Part shown: positions 6,498 to 7,251 of the stretch, in pieces | How the letters are laid out: each line of letters starts with the position of its first letter | How positions within the stretch are numbered: position 1 is the stretch's first letter | NCBI GenBank assembly: GCA_008363265.1 | Contig: RHKR01000102.1 | Location: forward strand, 1 to 7,251 | Direction of reading: 5' to 3' | DNA length: 7,251 nucleotides | DNA from: Chlorobiota bacterium | GTDB lineage: Bacteria; Bacteroidota; Ignavibacteria; Ignavibacteriales; Ignavibacteriaceae | Position numbers and translations under genes: made by a program | The notes under the pieces: model-generated | The model's input: the letters and a program-made list of their open reading frames with translations, nothing else | The model's database searches: none | Told to the model about the DNA's origin: nothing

Positions 6498-7229
6498 ATG
6501 TCACTTGAATTAATTAAGGTACAGAAATATGTGGAAGCCAATATCTCACATTTCCATTCGAAGCGACTGGAAAGTCTTGATAAACTTGATATTGGAAAGA
6601 TAATTGTTAGAAAAAACCCATATTTGTTCCGTGCAAAGAATCTTGGTCCTGCGGAGTTAGTCAAAAGTCTCGCTGATGCGATTATTTCCTCAAACGAAGA
6701 AACAGTTTTTGGAGATTGGTTAGAGGGCTTAGCGATCTTCGTAAATAGCCAAGTATTCGGCGGGCGAAAATCGGGAATTCAAGGGATCGACTTGGAATTT
6801 GAAGAAGGGGAAATAAAGTACATTGTCAGTATCAAATCAGGTCCTAATTGGGGAAACAGCTCTCAAATGAAAAAGATGGTACAAGACTTTAAATCTGCAA
6901 AGAAAGTGCTTAGGACAAGCAACTCAAATCTTAATGTTGTGGCTGTTAATGGTTGTTGCTATGGAAGAGACAACCGCCCTGATAAGGGTGATTACTTTAA
7001 ATACTGCGGGGAAATGTTCTGGCACTTTATTTCTGGTGATCCATCATTATACAAAGATTTGATAAAACCGCTTGGACACAATGATAAATTAAGGAATGAT
7101 GAATTCTTAAATTCCTATAATAAGAAGATATCAGTCTTACAGAGGGATTTCCTATTGAAATTTTGTACTGCGGATGGAGCGATTGACTGGGGTAAAATAG
7201 TGGAATTAAATTCTGGGAAAATTAAATAG
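6498..7229 (+). CDS. PmeII-like type II restriction endonuclease
   Basis: A 243-residue protein that I recognise from recalled family sequences as PmeII-type restriction endonuclease; the position directly behind a type II methyltransferase supports this. Recognisable blocks are R-K-N-P-Y-L-F-R-A-K-N-L (38-49), E-T-V-F-G-D-W-L-E (68-76), G-G-R-K-S-x-x-x-G-I-D-L-E-F (88-101), Y-I-V-S-I-K-S-G-P-N-W-G-N-S-S-Q (108-123) and V-N-G-C-C-Y-G-R-D-N (150-159). The likely PD-(D/E)xK core is G-I-D98 followed 12 residues later by S111-I-K113, with Ser where Asp/Glu is usual; Glu76 or Asp130 may supply the missing acid. The gene is complete, starts 2 bases after the methyltransferase stop with only a weak ribosome site, and is AT-rich relative to the left part of the window. 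No controller-protein or mismatch-repair (Vsr) gene is visible in the window, though only 22 bases remain downstream. Confidence 0.88.
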   Translation: MSLELIKVQKYVEANISHFHSKRLESLDKLDIGKIIVRKNPYLFRAKNLGPAELVKSLADAIISSNEETVFGDWLEGLAIFVNSQVFGGRKSGIQGIDLEFEEGEIKYIVSIKSGPNWGNSSQMKKMVQDFKSAKKVLRTSNSNLNVVAVNGCCYGRDNRPDKGDYFKYCGEMFWHFISGDPSLYKDLIKPLGHNDKLRNDEFLNSYNKKISVLQRDFLLKFCTADGAIDWGKIVELNSGKIK

Positions 7230-7251
7230 CTATTAAATAAACCCGGAAACC

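Noticed and set aside
7230..7251. Possible start of a further gene or terminator at the right edge
   Set aside because: Only 22 bases remain, with no hairpin, start codon or coding pattern that can be judged.

Overview
The window looks like chromosomal DNA from the Bacteroidota/Chlorobiota/Ignavibacteriota group, most likely an Ignavibacteria-type organism. The grounds are signal peptides ending in (V/L)xFGQ or VYGQ, small outer-membrane barrels, a sugar-transferase architecture I recall mainly from Bacteroidota, and one clean TAnnTTTG-type -7 promoter element. This placement is inference; there is no rRNA or marker gene here. All genes lie on the + strand.

Layout: (1) bases 2-1081 are the 3' part of a glucose-6-phosphate isomerase, probably the C-terminal half of a transaldolase/isomerase fusion, closed by a strong terminator. 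(2) 1236-2600 encode an exported PhoD-like metallophosphoesterase. (3) 2720-3844 encode a two-part protein: a methyltransferase-like N-terminal half and a bacterial sugar-transferase (phosphoglycosyl transferase) half that keeps the Asp-Glu dyad but has no obvious membrane hairpin. (4) 3963-4619 and 4763-5434 are tandem paralogous outer-membrane beta-barrel genes, each with its own Shine-Dalgarno and terminator. (5) 5668-6495 and 6498-7229 form a type II restriction-modification pair: a beta-class, probably N4-cytosine, DNA methyltransferase and a PmeII-like restriction endonuclease 2 bases downstream.

The first five genes appear to be separate transcription units, with hairpin-plus-T-run terminators after four of them; only the restriction-modification pair looks like an operon. 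That pair is visibly more AT-rich (one 60-base line of the nuclease gene has 21 G/C, against 33 in a line of the phosphoesterase gene) and lies beyond the terminator of the second barrel gene, consistent with an acquired accessory module.

The most unusual points are the soluble-looking sugar transferase fused to a methyltransferase-like domain, the nuclease's non-canonical GID...SIK active-site motif, and three alternating ATTGC/GCAAT repeats in the leader of the restriction-modification operon that could form competing hairpins or an operator. I see no RNA gene, CRISPR array, insertion sequence or phage gene. No gene-free stretch exceeds 300 bases; the longest is 5435-5667.
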